In this document: positions 39,105 to 47,970 of the stretch, in pieces
Layout of the letters: every line of letters starts with the position of its first letter
Numbering within the stretch: the stretch's first letter is position 1
Virus record (IMG/VR): IMGVR_UViG_3300035698_006348
Span: 22,464 to 86,463 of that record
Source: a virus
Length of the DNA: 64,000 nt
Strand: one strand, 5' to 3'
The notes under the pieces: generated by a model
What the model saw: the letters and a program-made list of their open reading frames with translations, nothing else
The model's database searches: none
Told to the model about the DNA's origin: nothing
Made by a program: the position numbers and the translations under genes

Positions 39105-40610
39105 ATGCCTGAAAAAACAAAAGATGTTACTCCAGAAGAGGTTACACAGAAACTAGCTTTAGCTAGTAGTCTTAGTATATACCCCTCTGGCACTGCTGCA
39201 CCGTGGTCACCTACAGATGTAGATAAAATGGATGTAGCTGATGTAGATACTCACTTTTCAAAAGTAGTATCTATGTGTAAGTTTTTCTATAAAAGAGACC
39301 CATTAGCCTCAACTGTTATTAATAAGGTAGTTGATATAGCTATAAGTAATCTAATATTTGATAAAAATGATTTAAACGATAATGAGTTTAAAATCTATAC
39401 TTCTATAAGAACAGAACTTACAGAGTTTGCAGAAGCAATGGCACTTGAATTTCTATTATCTGGGCTTGTTGTTCCAGAGATAAGTTATAGCAAGGTTTTA
39501 AAAGAAAAGTTACAGATGTTTGGTATTAAAAAATACACAAATCTTACATTACCTGTAACAATGTGGCTAAGAAATCCTAGTGATATAGCAATAAAACAAT
39601 CCTTATTTTCTGATAAACCTTCTTACTATCTGCATATTTCCGATGCTATTATATATTTCCTACAGCATGAAGGGAGATATTCAGATGGCATGGTGGATAC
39701 AAAACTGTATAGAGAAATTCTTGTTTTATATCCTGAGTTTGTAGCTGCTGTTCTTAGAGGAGAAAAATACATATTATTAGAAAACGAACTAATATTTAGA
39801 CGTAGACCAACAACTGATTCACCTTATCCATTACCTTTCTTATATCCATCTCTTGAGGCTATGAAACATAAACGTAATTTACGTAGAATGGATTATTCTA
39901 TTGCATCTAGAGTTATTAGTGCTATTATGCTATTCAAGCTTGGATCAGATGAGTTTCCTATAACTGCTGATAATAGTGAAGATTTTGAAGCAATTAAAAA
40001 TCAAATGGCATGGAGAGATACTCAAGGAAGAGATATAGAACGCATCTTCCAATTGTTTGCAAACCATACATTGGCTATTGAGTGGATATATCCTCCAACT
40101 GAGGCATTACTAAATGATATAAAGTATATAAATATAAATCAAGACATTATTTTTGGTATGGGATTTCCAAGGATTCTTATAACAGGTGAGTCTGAAAGAA
40201 GTAATTCATCCAACCCAGAGTATGCACTTATGGGTCCAATTAAGACAATGGAGAATATGCGTAGAAAGCTAGAAGTTATTCTTAATAAGATTCTATATAA
40301 AATTAAAACTATGAATGGTCTAAAAGGTACTCCTGGTGTACATTTCTCAGAAATGAATTTAGTTAGTTTTGAGGTCTTTATCTCTGGGTTATCAGAATTA
40401 TATACAACAGGTAACTTATCTAGAGAAGCTTACGCAGAAGCTTTTGGATATAATTGGAATGATGAAATTCAGAAACGAATTGATGAGCAGGCTATTATTG
40501 AAGATTCAGGAATACCCGAGTTTGCACCTGTGCCTCATTCACAGAATCCAGAGAGTACAACTGAGCCTATGGTGAAACCTGTGAAAAAGGATGAAAATAC
40601 TAAGAAATAA
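39105..40610 (+). CDS. Portal protein
   Basis: 501 residues from ATG 39105; another ATG at 39090 lies inside terL and neither has a clear ribosome binding site. Position right after terL and before the protease, size, and a helical C-terminal segment (NPEYALMGPIKTMENMRRKL, FPRILITGESERSNSS) fit a siphovirus portal, the dodecameric ring for DNA passage. Sequence similarity to a named family is not obvious by eye. Confidence 0.8.
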   Translation: MPEKTKDVTPEEVTQKLALASSLSIYPSGTAAPWSPTDVDKMDVADVDTHFSKVVSMCKFFYKRDPLASTVINKVVDIAISNLIFDKNDLNDNEFKIYTSIRTELTEFAEAMALEFLLSGLVVPEISYSKVLKEKLQMFGIKKYTNLTLPVTMWLRNPSDIAIKQSLFSDKPSYYLHISDAIIYFLQHEGRYSDGMVDTKLYREILVLYPEFVAAVLRGEKYILLENELIFRRRPTTDSPYPLPFLYPSLEAMKHKRNLRRMDYSIASRVISAIMLFKLGSDEFPITADNSEDFEAIKNQMAWRDTQGRDIERIFQLFANHTLAIEWIYPPTEALLNDIKYININQDIIFGMGFPRILITGESERSNSSNPEYALMGPIKTMENMRRKLEVILNKILYKIKTMNGLKGTPGVHFSEMNLVSFEVFISGLSELYTTGNLSREAYAEAFGYNWNDEIQKRIDEQAIIEDSGIPEFAPVPHSQNPESTTEPMVKPVKKDENTKK

Positions 40611-40635
40611 GTAAATTATACATAACTTTATATGT

Positions 40636-40664
40636 TTTTCACTAAAATGGTGTATAATTATAAT
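40636..40664 (+). promoter_or_regulatory. Possible promoter for the head gene block
   Basis: TTTTCA (40636-40641), 17-bp spacer, TATAAT (40659-40664), in the 96-bp gap between portal and protease; a second TATAAT overlaps at 40653. The -35 is imperfect. It would give extra transcription of protease and capsid genes. Confidence 0.5.
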
Positions 40665-40706
40665 GAATCTAGGTATGGAAACAACCCTTACCTAAGAGGG
40701 ATGTCT

Positions 40707-41711
40707 ATGAAGAAAACTGTTGTATTGACAACAAATTTAAGATCATTGACAAGTAATGATCTTAAGAAAGAAACCTTTGCGTCTATAGTTGAAAAAGATA
40801 CCCGTCCTATTACGTGGGCAACATTTATCCTTACGGATGATATCCCAAATGGGAATAAGCAACGTGTTCCAAAAGATGAGTTTGCTAACCTAATTAGTAC
40901 TGGTGTTTTTATGCCTGTGAAAATGAAGCGTGGTGAAATTGCCAGAGGACATAAAGATTCTGAGCCTCTTGGTGTTATCTCCCATTTACTAGAAGAAAAA
41001 AACCAGGTATATGGTTTAGCTGCTTTATGGGATAAAGAACGCCCAGAAGATATTGAGCACCTAAAAAAATTATTTGACGAGGATGGTAGTTTACAACTTT
41101 CATGGGAAATTTCCTATGAAAAAGAGGAAGCGTCTGCCGAATATGAAGGTGTTACTGATTTACATGATTTAACTTTGAATGCTGTCACACTTGTCGGAAT
41201 GCCGGCATATAAGGGCAGAACACCGATTACGGCATTAGCATCAGAAGATCAGGAGGATATTTTGGACGAATTGAAAGTATTACAGGGAAAATATGATGAG
41301 CTTGAAACTAAGTACAATAAGCTTGTTTCAGAGGCATCTACTAAAGAAGCTTCTTTAGCAACTACAGAAGCAGAACTTGTTGTATTACGTGAGTTTAAAG
41401 CTGGTATTGATGAAGAAAACGAAAAGGCTGAAAAGTTAGCTGCAATCAAAGTTAAATTTGAAGAAGCTTCTCTTGAGCGTGGTACTGAGTTTTTCGATGA
41501 AAAAGCCGATTTACTTTTATCATTTACTGATGAAGGTTTAGGGTTCTTCATTAAAGAACTTGAAGCTAGTTTAAAGCCTGATGAAGATGAAGAGAAGAAA
41601 GATACAAAGGCGGGTTTGAAAATTCCTAATGTAAGTTCTCAAACTAAGACTGGCTTAACCCCACAGGAACTAGCAGAAGTTTTACGTAAAAATAGAAACA
41701 AATCAGAGTAA
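40707..41711 (+). CDS. Prohead protease with C-terminal scaffold domain
   Basis: 334 residues, started at ATG 40707 (AAGAGGG upstream); the longer frame covers a promoter-like region. N-terminal serine protease-like domain: ARGHKDSEPLGVIS (His), LQLSWEISYE (Ser) and VTLVGMPAYKGRTPI. Residues about 185-260 are a coiled coil rich in Glu and Leu, and the C-terminus is charged, as in protease-scaffold fusions. It would build and then mature the procapsid. Confidence 0.85.
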   Translation: MKKTVVLTTNLRSLTSNDLKKETFASIVEKDTRPITWATFILTDDIPNGNKQRVPKDEFANLISTGVFMPVKMKRGEIARGHKDSEPLGVISHLLEEKNQVYGLAALWDKERPEDIEHLKKLFDEDGSLQLSWEISYEKEEASAEYEGVTDLHDLTLNAVTLVGMPAYKGRTPITALASEDQEDILDELKVLQGKYDELETKYNKLVSEASTKEASLATTEAELVVLREFKAGIDEENEKAEKLAAIKVKFEEASLERGTEFFDEKADLLLSFTDEGLGFFIKELEASLKPDEDEEKKDTKAGLKIPNVSSQTKTGLTPQELAEVLRKNRNKSE

Positions 41712-41723
41712 GGAGGTATTATT

Positions 41724-42296
41724 TTGGAAATTAATCAGACCAATGGATTAATCACTGGTGTTATTTTAACAGCAGATACTGTAGAGGGTAGATTCGGTGT
41801 AATGACTTCCCATGAGTGGGACTACGATTGGGGTAGCAAGACTGATTTACCAGGTTTTAAAATTCCAGCAACAGCTGCGGAAGCTAGTGATGCTAGATAT
41901 GTAATTACGTGGGCTACCGATAATCGGCCATACCCAGCTGCATTACCTATCCCTGCATATACATTTGCTTTAAGACAGGGTTACGGGACTGCTACTAATG
42001 CTCCGTTCTCTGCTACTGTTTATCTTACTAATCCGGGAAATCAAGAAGGTGGAACGATTCCATCAGGTAATGGTGCTTTGGCTTTTGGACGTGGTGTTTA
42101 TACACTCCCATCTGGTGCGTATATCAATCACGCTAGCATTACTGATCCCGGTGCTCTTATCCAAATCGCAAATACAGCAGAAGATACCACAGATGCTGGT
42201 AAAGCCAAATATCTTGGAACTTATAGCTACCGTAAGGTAGGTAAAGTTAGAGAATATGATTCATCTACTGGTGCACTGACTGTAGAATTGGACTAA
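41724..42296 (+). CDS. Capsid decoration or accessory head protein
   Basis: 190 residues starting at TTG (41724) with a perfect AAGGAGG. Beta-rich, with many Gly, Thr and Ala, and no charged helices (SHEWDYDW; LPGFKIPAT). Its place between scaffold-protease and capsid suggests a decoration protein cementing the shell. No family was recognised; the call is by gene order. Confidence 0.6.
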   Translation: MEINQTNGLITGVILTADTVEGRFGVMTSHEWDYDWGSKTDLPGFKIPATAAEASDARYVITWATDNRPYPAALPIPAYTFALRQGYGTATNAPFSATVYLTNPGNQEGGTIPSGNGALAFGRGVYTLPSGAYINHASITDPGALIQIANTAEDTTDAGKAKYLGTYSYRKVGKVREYDSSTGALTVELD

Positions 42297-42313
42297 TAGG
42301 AGGTTTAACATAA

Positions 42314-43225
42314 ATGGAAGAACTTAAAGTCAAGGAAAAAGAAGCTATAGCAGGTTTGATGGCAGATTCTGGCAACCGTGATGCTTTCGCGGAAATGCTT
42401 ATTGAATATATCCAGCCAAACCACGTTGCTACGGATTACATGAGTCTCTTAATGGATACTCGCAGTTTAAAACCTGGCGATTCATTAGTTAAGAAAATCA
42501 GAAAAGGAATCAAAGTTCGTACTTGGGTTCCTGGTTCTATCGGACTAAAATCAGAAATTACAGTGTCTGATCGTATCAATTACATTCTCGATGGTGCAGA
42601 AGTTGGCGTAATTGCCAATGAATGGGAACTAGAGAGTGGTGAAATTGGTTCTGTCGAGAGCATTCGTAATGAAGCTCAACTGAAACTTCGTGATTATTTT
42701 ATGAATAAAGTATTTACACTGCTCACTACAGTTTGGACAGCTGGGAATACTCCAAATAACTACACTGATGTTGGTGGAAGCGTTACTGCGACAGCTTTGA
42801 AAAATATGATTGATCGCATTAATCAAACCACCTCTGGTGTAAAAGCCATTGTAGGTACTAGAGCTGCTCTAACTCCTATTACCGCATTTGGTGCTTCTTG
42901 GAGTGATGGCTCATCTAACCTTATTGTTCCTGAGAATATTTCTGAGATTATGTCAACAGGCTTTTTAGGTAAATATTACGGAGCACCTATTATTGCCTTA
43001 GCACAGACCTATGATAATCCAGAAGACCATAATACTCAGTTGCCAACTGATAAGATTCTTGTTATTGGTGAGAAAGTTGGTGAGTTTGTTACTTTTGGTG
43101 AAGCACGCTCTAAAGAATGGACTGACTATCAGCCAACTCCCCCATATTGGCATATGGATATTGTACAACAGTTCGGTTTGATCGTTGACAATGCAGAAGG
43201 TATTGGCGTTTTAGCAGTAGAGTAA
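42314..43225 (+). CDS. Major capsid protein (HK97 fold)
   Basis: 303 residues, preceded by TAGGAGG. It follows the decoration gene and protease and has the layout of an HK97-fold protein: helical N-arm (MEELKVKEKEAIAGL), RIRKGIKVRTWVPG-like E-loop area, a long spine helix (IRNEAQLKLRDYFMNKVF), and FLGKYYGAPIIALAQ plus VGEFVTFGEAR in the A/P domains. Highly expressed late gene, followed by a strong hairpin. Confidence 0.88.
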   Translation: MEELKVKEKEAIAGLMADSGNRDAFAEMLIEYIQPNHVATDYMSLLMDTRSLKPGDSLVKKIRKGIKVRTWVPGSIGLKSEITVSDRINYILDGAEVGVIANEWELESGEIGSVESIRNEAQLKLRDYFMNKVFTLLTTVWTAGNTPNNYTDVGGSVTATALKNMIDRINQTTSGVKAIVGTRAALTPITAFGASWSDGSSNLIVPENISEIMSTGFLGKYYGAPIIALAQTYDNPEDHNTQLPTDKILVIGEKVGEFVTFGEARSKEWTDYQPTPPYWHMDIVQQFGLIVDNAEGIGVLAVE

Positions 43226-43236
43226 GATTTAATATA

Positions 43237-43267
43237 CTATGGAGTGTGGATAAACCACACTCCATAG
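43237..43267 (+). other. Strong hairpin downstream of the capsid gene
   Basis: A perfect 13-bp stem CTATGGAGTGTGG / CCACACTCCATAG with a 5-nt ATAAA loop, not followed by a U-run. Likely a processing or stabilising structure that raises capsid mRNA relative to genes downstream. Confidence 0.75.
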
Positions 43268-43294
43268 ACATTATAAAAAATGGAGAGGTTTGGA

Positions 43295-43792
43295 ATGATT
43301 AATAAAAATCAAAAGCTATATTCTGATATGCAGACAATTACACCGTTCGCTACTTACAAAAAAACTATCTTAGGGAAAGTACATATTACTGTACTCTCTC
43401 CTTTTAGTGGTGAACCAGAAGGTATTATCTTAGTTACATCTAAGAGAAATCCAGATGACATTTTTGTTGACGTTTGGTCTGAACGTGAAGATATGTTTTT
43501 TAAAAAACGAAACAAGTATCATTTAGAAGTTGGTAATATTATCAAAGTAGAAAGAGATACTGTAGAGGAAGAACATACTATTGAGCAATATTCAGACGAG
43601 GAGTTAACAAAGGTTCTTAGTAAACATTATGCGTCTCTGCAAAAGATTTTACGTGAAACAGACTCAGAAGCTGTTGTTTACAGATTACTTGTCTTAGCAA
43701 AAGAATTGGATAAAACAGCTAAGGTTGTTGCATCACTTGAAACAAGATTATCTGAACTTCAATTAAAGGGGTTGACAGGTAATAAGGAGTAA
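43295..43792 (+). CDS. Hypothetical head-associated protein
   Basis: 165 residues, started at ATG 43295 behind GGAGAGG. Beta-rich N-half (HITVLSPFSGEPEGIIL; VDVWSERED), helical C-half with heptads (SLETRLSELQLKG). Position between capsid and connector genes suggests a virion or assembly protein. Confidence 0.65.
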   Translation: MINKNQKLYSDMQTITPFATYKKTILGKVHITVLSPFSGEPEGIILVTSKRNPDDIFVDVWSEREDMFFKKRNKYHLEVGNIIKVERDTVEEEHTIEQYSDEELTKVLSKHYASLQKILRETDSEAVVYRLLVLAKELDKTAKVVASLETRLSELQLKGLTGNKE

Positions 43793-43793
43793 A

Positions 43794-44297
43794 ATGAGTT
43801 CTATTAGTTTATCGTATTTACTTCCATATTTACGACTTACACTAGGAGATACTACAGAAGCATCTTATAGATATACAGATGTCTGGTTACAAGTAGCTTT
43901 AGATTACAGTGTTACAGCTTTGAGTCCTTGGTGGAATAACAGATATCTAACAGATGCTACTAGTAAAGAAGTATCAAGAAATCCATACAATACTTTTAGT
44001 TTAGCATCTCCACCTATTTTAGAAGCTGGGGATGAACGACCAATAGTACTCATGGCTGCAATAATTACATTAGAGGGCAGTCTAGAAAACAGTGCATGGA
44101 ATATTGGAAGTTGGAAAGACGCAGAAATATCCTTTAGTAATATTGAGTCTGGAAGAATAAGAAATGATAGGCTAAAGAGATTATGGGAAGAATTGTTAGC
44201 TACTCTTACCCCTCCAGGAAAGAGATTAGCTAGAGCATTGAAGAGTTCATTGCCAGGATATAAAGGTAATACTTACGAGAGAGATACTGAATTATAA
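43794..44297 (+). CDS. Head-tail connector (adaptor) protein
   Basis: 167 residues. N-terminal LSYLLPYLRLTLGDT then YRYTDVWLQVALDYSVTAL: short helices like the gp6/gp15-type adaptors that sit below the portal. Gene order (after capsid, before head-closure) supports this. Family is not named with certainty. Confidence 0.68.
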   Translation: MSSISLSYLLPYLRLTLGDTTEASYRYTDVWLQVALDYSVTALSPWWNNRYLTDATSKEVSRNPYNTFSLASPPILEAGDERPIVLMAAIITLEGSLENSAWNIGSWKDAEISFSNIESGRIRNDRLKRLWEELLATLTPPGKRLARALKSSLPGYKGNTYERDTEL

Positions 44298-44311
44298 ACA
44301 AGGAGAAAAAG

Positions 44312-45505
44312 ATGGGAAAGGAAAAAACAAATTTGTTAGTTATAGGTGATGGCGTTACACCTACTGGATTTTCAAGGGTATTACATTCAACACTAGATAA
44401 TTTTGATTTAGAAAAATTTAATATTAGTTGGTTAGCCGTAAATTTTTATGGTGATCCACATAGCTATCCATACGCTATTTACCCAGCAAGGAATATTAGC
44501 AATGGTGATGTATATGGCATCTCAAAAGTAGAGGATGTTTGTAATATAGAGCAACCAGATATTATCTTTATACTTAATGATATTTGGGTTATAAAAGAAT
44601 ACCTAAATGCTATAAAAAATGCTTATGTTGATAAACAGTTACCTAAGATTTTTATCTATTTTCCAGTAGATGCAACAGACCATGATAGACGTTGGTATAG
44701 TGAATTAGATATTGTTACAAAAGTTTATACCTATACAGAGTTTGCCAGAGAGGTCGCAAATAAAGCACACCCTGGTTTAGACATTGATATTCTTCCTCAT
44801 GGCACAGAGCATACTACATTCTATAAACTCCCAGAATCAAAGATTGAAGTAAGAAAACAGCTATTTCCAAAAGCTCCACATTTGCATACAGAAGATGTTT
44901 TTATTATTCTAAATGCAAATAGAAATCAACCAAGAAAACGAGTTGATATAACTATGCGGGCTTTTGCTGATTTTGCTAAAGATAAAGGAAAAGATGTTTA
45001 CCTTTACTTACATATGGGGCTTGTTGACCAACATATAAATGTTGTACATATGGCAGAAATGTTGGGGATAGATAATAGATTAATTATTTCTAATAATTCT
45101 GGTGGTACACAAAGAGTAACAGACACTAAGTTAAATCTAATTTATAATGCTACAGATATAGGCGTAAATACTTCATTAGGAGAAGGTTGGGGACTAGTGA
45201 ATGTAGAACACGCTCTAACTGGAGCACCACAAATTGTGGGAAACTTCTCAGCTACAAAAGAACTTTTCAATGATTGTGGTATAGTTGTAGATTCATTGAC
45301 ACCTTATACTCAATCGAATATTTGTACTACTGGGCAGTTTATGGATTACTTAGATGTTTCAAAAGCATTTAATACATTATATAATAATAGGGAGCTTCTT
45401 AAAGATTTATCAGAGAAAGCACTTATAAAGTTTACCCAAGAGAAATACTCTTGGAAAACAATTGCTAATAAATTATCAACAGATATGTTGAGGTCTTTAA
45501 AATAA
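44312..45505 (+). CDS. GT4-type glycosyltransferase within the virion gene block
   Basis: 397 residues, GT-B fold. N-terminal NLLVIGDGVTPTGFSRVLHS, middle ILNANRNQPRKRVDI (start of the donor domain) and the donor motif NTSLGEGWGLVNVEHALTG (E-x7-E). The gene stands between the connector and the head-closure gene with short spacing, an odd place for a sugar enzyme; it may glycosylate a capsid or tail protein. Confidence 0.88.
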   Translation: MGKEKTNLLVIGDGVTPTGFSRVLHSTLDNFDLEKFNISWLAVNFYGDPHSYPYAIYPARNISNGDVYGISKVEDVCNIEQPDIIFILNDIWVIKEYLNAIKNAYVDKQLPKIFIYFPVDATDHDRRWYSELDIVTKVYTYTEFAREVANKAHPGLDIDILPHGTEHTTFYKLPESKIEVRKQLFPKAPHLHTEDVFIILNANRNQPRKRVDITMRAFADFAKDKGKDVYLYLHMGLVDQHINVVHMAEMLGIDNRLIISNNSGGTQRVTDTKLNLIYNATDIGVNTSLGEGWGLVNVEHALTGAPQIVGNFSATKELFNDCGIVVDSLTPYTQSNICTTGQFMDYLDVSKAFNTLYNNRELLKDLSEKALIKFTQEKYSWKTIANKLSTDMLRSLK

Positions 45506-45949
45506 ATGTTTGAATTCACTTTTCCATCAGATACAAGGGAAGTAATAAACAGTATACGAGGAGCAATTGGAAGAGATGTTTCATTTCTAAGTAAACAAAC
45601 AACTGCTTGCTCTGGCTGTTCGTTAGACCCGTCAACAAACACAAGTGTAAACCCGTTTTGTCCTGTGTGTGATGGATATGGATATATAATTACTTATTCA
45701 GGCACAACACTGAGTGGTCATGTTTTATGGGGGAAATCTGAAGAAACAAAGTGGGAAACTGGCGGAGTATATCCAGAAGGGGATTGTAGAGTACAGATAG
45801 AACATACAAATGCATCGGTAACCGTTGTAGATAATGCATCTTATGTTAGTATAGATGATAGAAGGCTAAGAATAACAAAAGTTATTTTAAGAGGTGTTCC
45901 AGATATCAATAGAATTCTAATTGATCTAATGGAAGAAGAAGAGGAGTAA
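45506..45949 (+). CDS. Putative head-closure/neck protein with zinc site
   Basis: 147 residues. N-terminal segment has CSGCSLD and FCPVCDGYGYIITY, a four-Cys zinc knuckle, then a beta-barrel-like region (GHVLWGKSEETKW, CRVQIEHTN, RRLRITKVILRG). Small zinc-containing proteins are known at this place of siphovirus maps as neck or head-closure proteins. Ends in poly-Glu. Confidence 0.65.
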   Translation: MFEFTFPSDTREVINSIRGAIGRDVSFLSKQTTACSGCSLDPSTNTSVNPFCPVCDGYGYIITYSGTTLSGHVLWGKSEETKWETGGVYPEGDCRVQIEHTNASVTVVDNASYVSIDDRRLRITKVILRGVPDINRILIDLMEEEEE

Positions 45950-45953
45950 TATA

Positions 45954-46178
45954 ATGAGTGGTGAAATAATACAAGGATTGGATGTTGTTGACTTACTTGG
46001 ATTTGTTCAACGAAAAAATAAAACATTTCAGGCTATTCTTCTGTATGATTTGGAAGAACTGCTTGGTAAAGATAGCCCAGAATTTAAGGCAGCTAGAAAG
46101 CTTGTTCTAGACAGTTACAATAACTATACTAGATCATTGTTACGAATTATATTCGGAGATTCATTTGAGAGTTTTTAA
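45954..46178 (+). CDS. Hypothetical small protein
   Basis: 74 residues, helical, with a conserved-looking EELLGKDSPEFKAARKLVLD segment. It lies in the neck region between the head-closure-like and tail-completion-like genes. No family recognised. Confidence 0.62.
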   Translation: MSGEIIQGLDVVDLLGFVQRKNKTFQAILLYDLEELLGKDSPEFKAARKLVLDSYNNYTRSLLRIIFGDSFESF

Positions 46179-46181
46179 CCC

Positions 46182-47495
46182 ATGCCTAGTTATGAAGAGG
46201 AAATACGCCAAATAATTCGTGAATATTTAACTACTTATCAGGTAGAGGATGCTTCTGGTGAAGGGCAAACAAAAGAACAAATAATAGTCTTTGTTAGAGA
46301 TTTGATAGAACGCAATGAAGAATCAATAATAAGATATAAAGATTTACTTAGTAAAGTAAGAAGTACAAGCTTTGTAGAAATGGTAGAGAAGAGTGATGAT
46401 TTGGGTGGACAGATTAGAACAAGAATTGTCAACCAAATAATTGATAAACTTAAAGAATCCATTATTTACGATAGATCAGATTATATCTCTAGGGCTATAG
46501 AAGTATTTTCAAAACCTGAAATGGTTAGTATTGCTTTGGTTAGTATGAAAGTAAAGGTTTCAATACTAAAAAATGCTGAAAAAGTTGCTGGATTCTGGAA
46601 TGAATTAGAAGTAGCAATTAAAGCAGGTAGATCAACTTACCCAGGAAGTGGCAAACAATTATCAGGCCCAGTTGCCACTCTGATGTGGGCACTAAAGTTA
46701 TATGAACCAGCAGTAAATGGTAAGCCAATTTATAAAGTAAAATATTCAAAAGGGTCTGGTAAGTATGTAAGTGATGAAGAAGTTAGTGGTGATAAGTATC
46801 AAAAGTATATTACTATATATGAAAATTTTATGGGTGCTGCACTAAATGCTAATGGAGATAAATTTCCATTTTGGGCATTACTAGAGTATGGCAATACAAA
46901 TGTTATACTAGCTACTGATAAAGGTGGGTATGCCCATCCAAATATACAAGCCTCTCACTCACTACAAATGATAGAAAGTGAATTTACTACTTTACTTAAT
47001 AGCAAGCTTGATTCTTTAGAAAATGTAAACAGGGGCGATTACAATTATTGGATATCAGAAACAAGAAATACTGTAAAGAAATTACAGGAACTTCTTAAAA
47101 TACTAATTGATTTTACTGGGGATAAAGAACCAGAAGCACCAGCGTCTATTGAAGAAGCATTTGGCGAAGATACAAGATTATCTCTTGAACTAAATAGCCG
47201 TATTTCAAATAAAATGACTGAAGTTTATACAGATGGTGTTATGAAAGAGAAGGCAAAGATAAAAGCTAGATTACGGTATGAGAGGGTTGTTTTACAGATT
47301 ATAAATAATAGGTTACCAGAGAATAAACAAATATACTTAGGCATGTCCGGAACAAAGCAAGTAAGAGTTAGAACTGTTCAATTGAAGGCAGACATAAAAG
47401 AAGTCTATAATGATCTTAAAACAGAGGAAGTAAATTCTAGAAAAATAGAAAGTATTTTACAGGAATTAAAGATGAAGATTGTAAAATTAAGGTAA
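46182..47495 (+). CDS. Tail-completion or neck-associated protein
   Basis: 437 residues. Long helical stretches flank a central region with YPGSGKQLSGPVATLMWAL and FPFWALLEYGN, the latter recalling the minor head or HK97 gp10-like proteins that have the phrase PFW-LLE-GN. The C-terminus is coiled-coil and basic. Much longer than typical gp10-like proteins, so extra domains are present. Confidence 0.62.
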   Translation: MPSYEEEIRQIIREYLTTYQVEDASGEGQTKEQIIVFVRDLIERNEESIIRYKDLLSKVRSTSFVEMVEKSDDLGGQIRTRIVNQIIDKLKESIIYDRSDYISRAIEVFSKPEMVSIALVSMKVKVSILKNAEKVAGFWNELEVAIKAGRSTYPGSGKQLSGPVATLMWALKLYEPAVNGKPIYKVKYSKGSGKYVSDEEVSGDKYQKYITIYENFMGAALNANGDKFPFWALLEYGNTNVILATDKGGYAHPNIQASHSLQMIESEFTTLLNSKLDSLENVNRGDYNYWISETRNTVKKLQELLKILIDFTGDKEPEAPASIEEAFGEDTRLSLELNSRISNKMTEVYTDGVMKEKAKIKARLRYERVVLQIINNRLPENKQIYLGMSGTKQVRVRTVQLKADIKEVYNDLKTEEVNSRKIESILQELKMKIVKLR

Positions 47496-47505
47496 AAATA
47501 AGGCT

Positions 47506-47955
47506 ATGGATATAGAGACTAAAAAAGATAAATCAATTTATTACTGGATGGTAGACTTATTCTCAGACGCTAGTTTTATAACTATTACAGAAGAGTTTCC
47601 AACGAGTGAGCTAGAGCTTCCTACTATAGCTATAACAGGTGACGATATATCTGCATTTGTATTTGAGTTAGGAAACAGGCAGCGTGAAACAGAACGTATT
47701 TGGTTTGTAGAAATATTTGCAAATACAAACATTCAAAGAGATGAATTCGCATTTAGAATTATGCGAGCCTTATATTCAAATATCAATGTATATGATTATG
47801 ATGAAGGATTCCCGCCAACAGTTTCCCCGACAAAATTAGGGGCATTACAAATTGGCGATATAAACATAAAGTTTATTCGGGTATTACCTGAATTAACGGA
47901 AAGGTTGCATTATAGAAGTGTTGTCACGTTTTCTGCAACTTACAATTCTATTTAG
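47506..47955 (+). CDS. Tail terminator/tail-completion protein
   Basis: 149 residues. Size, position just before the tail tube gene, and a beta-rich pattern (ISAFVFELGNRQRETERIWFVEIFA) match the gpU-like tail terminators that cap the tail and bind the head. Family assignment is by context. Confidence 0.65.
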   Translation: MDIETKKDKSIYYWMVDLFSDASFITITEEFPTSELELPTIAITGDDISAFVFELGNRQRETERIWFVEIFANTNIQRDEFAFRIMRALYSNINVYDYDEGFPPTVSPTKLGALQIGDINIKFIRVLPELTERLHYRSVVTFSATYNSI

Positions 47956-47970
47956 GAGGTTACTATATAA

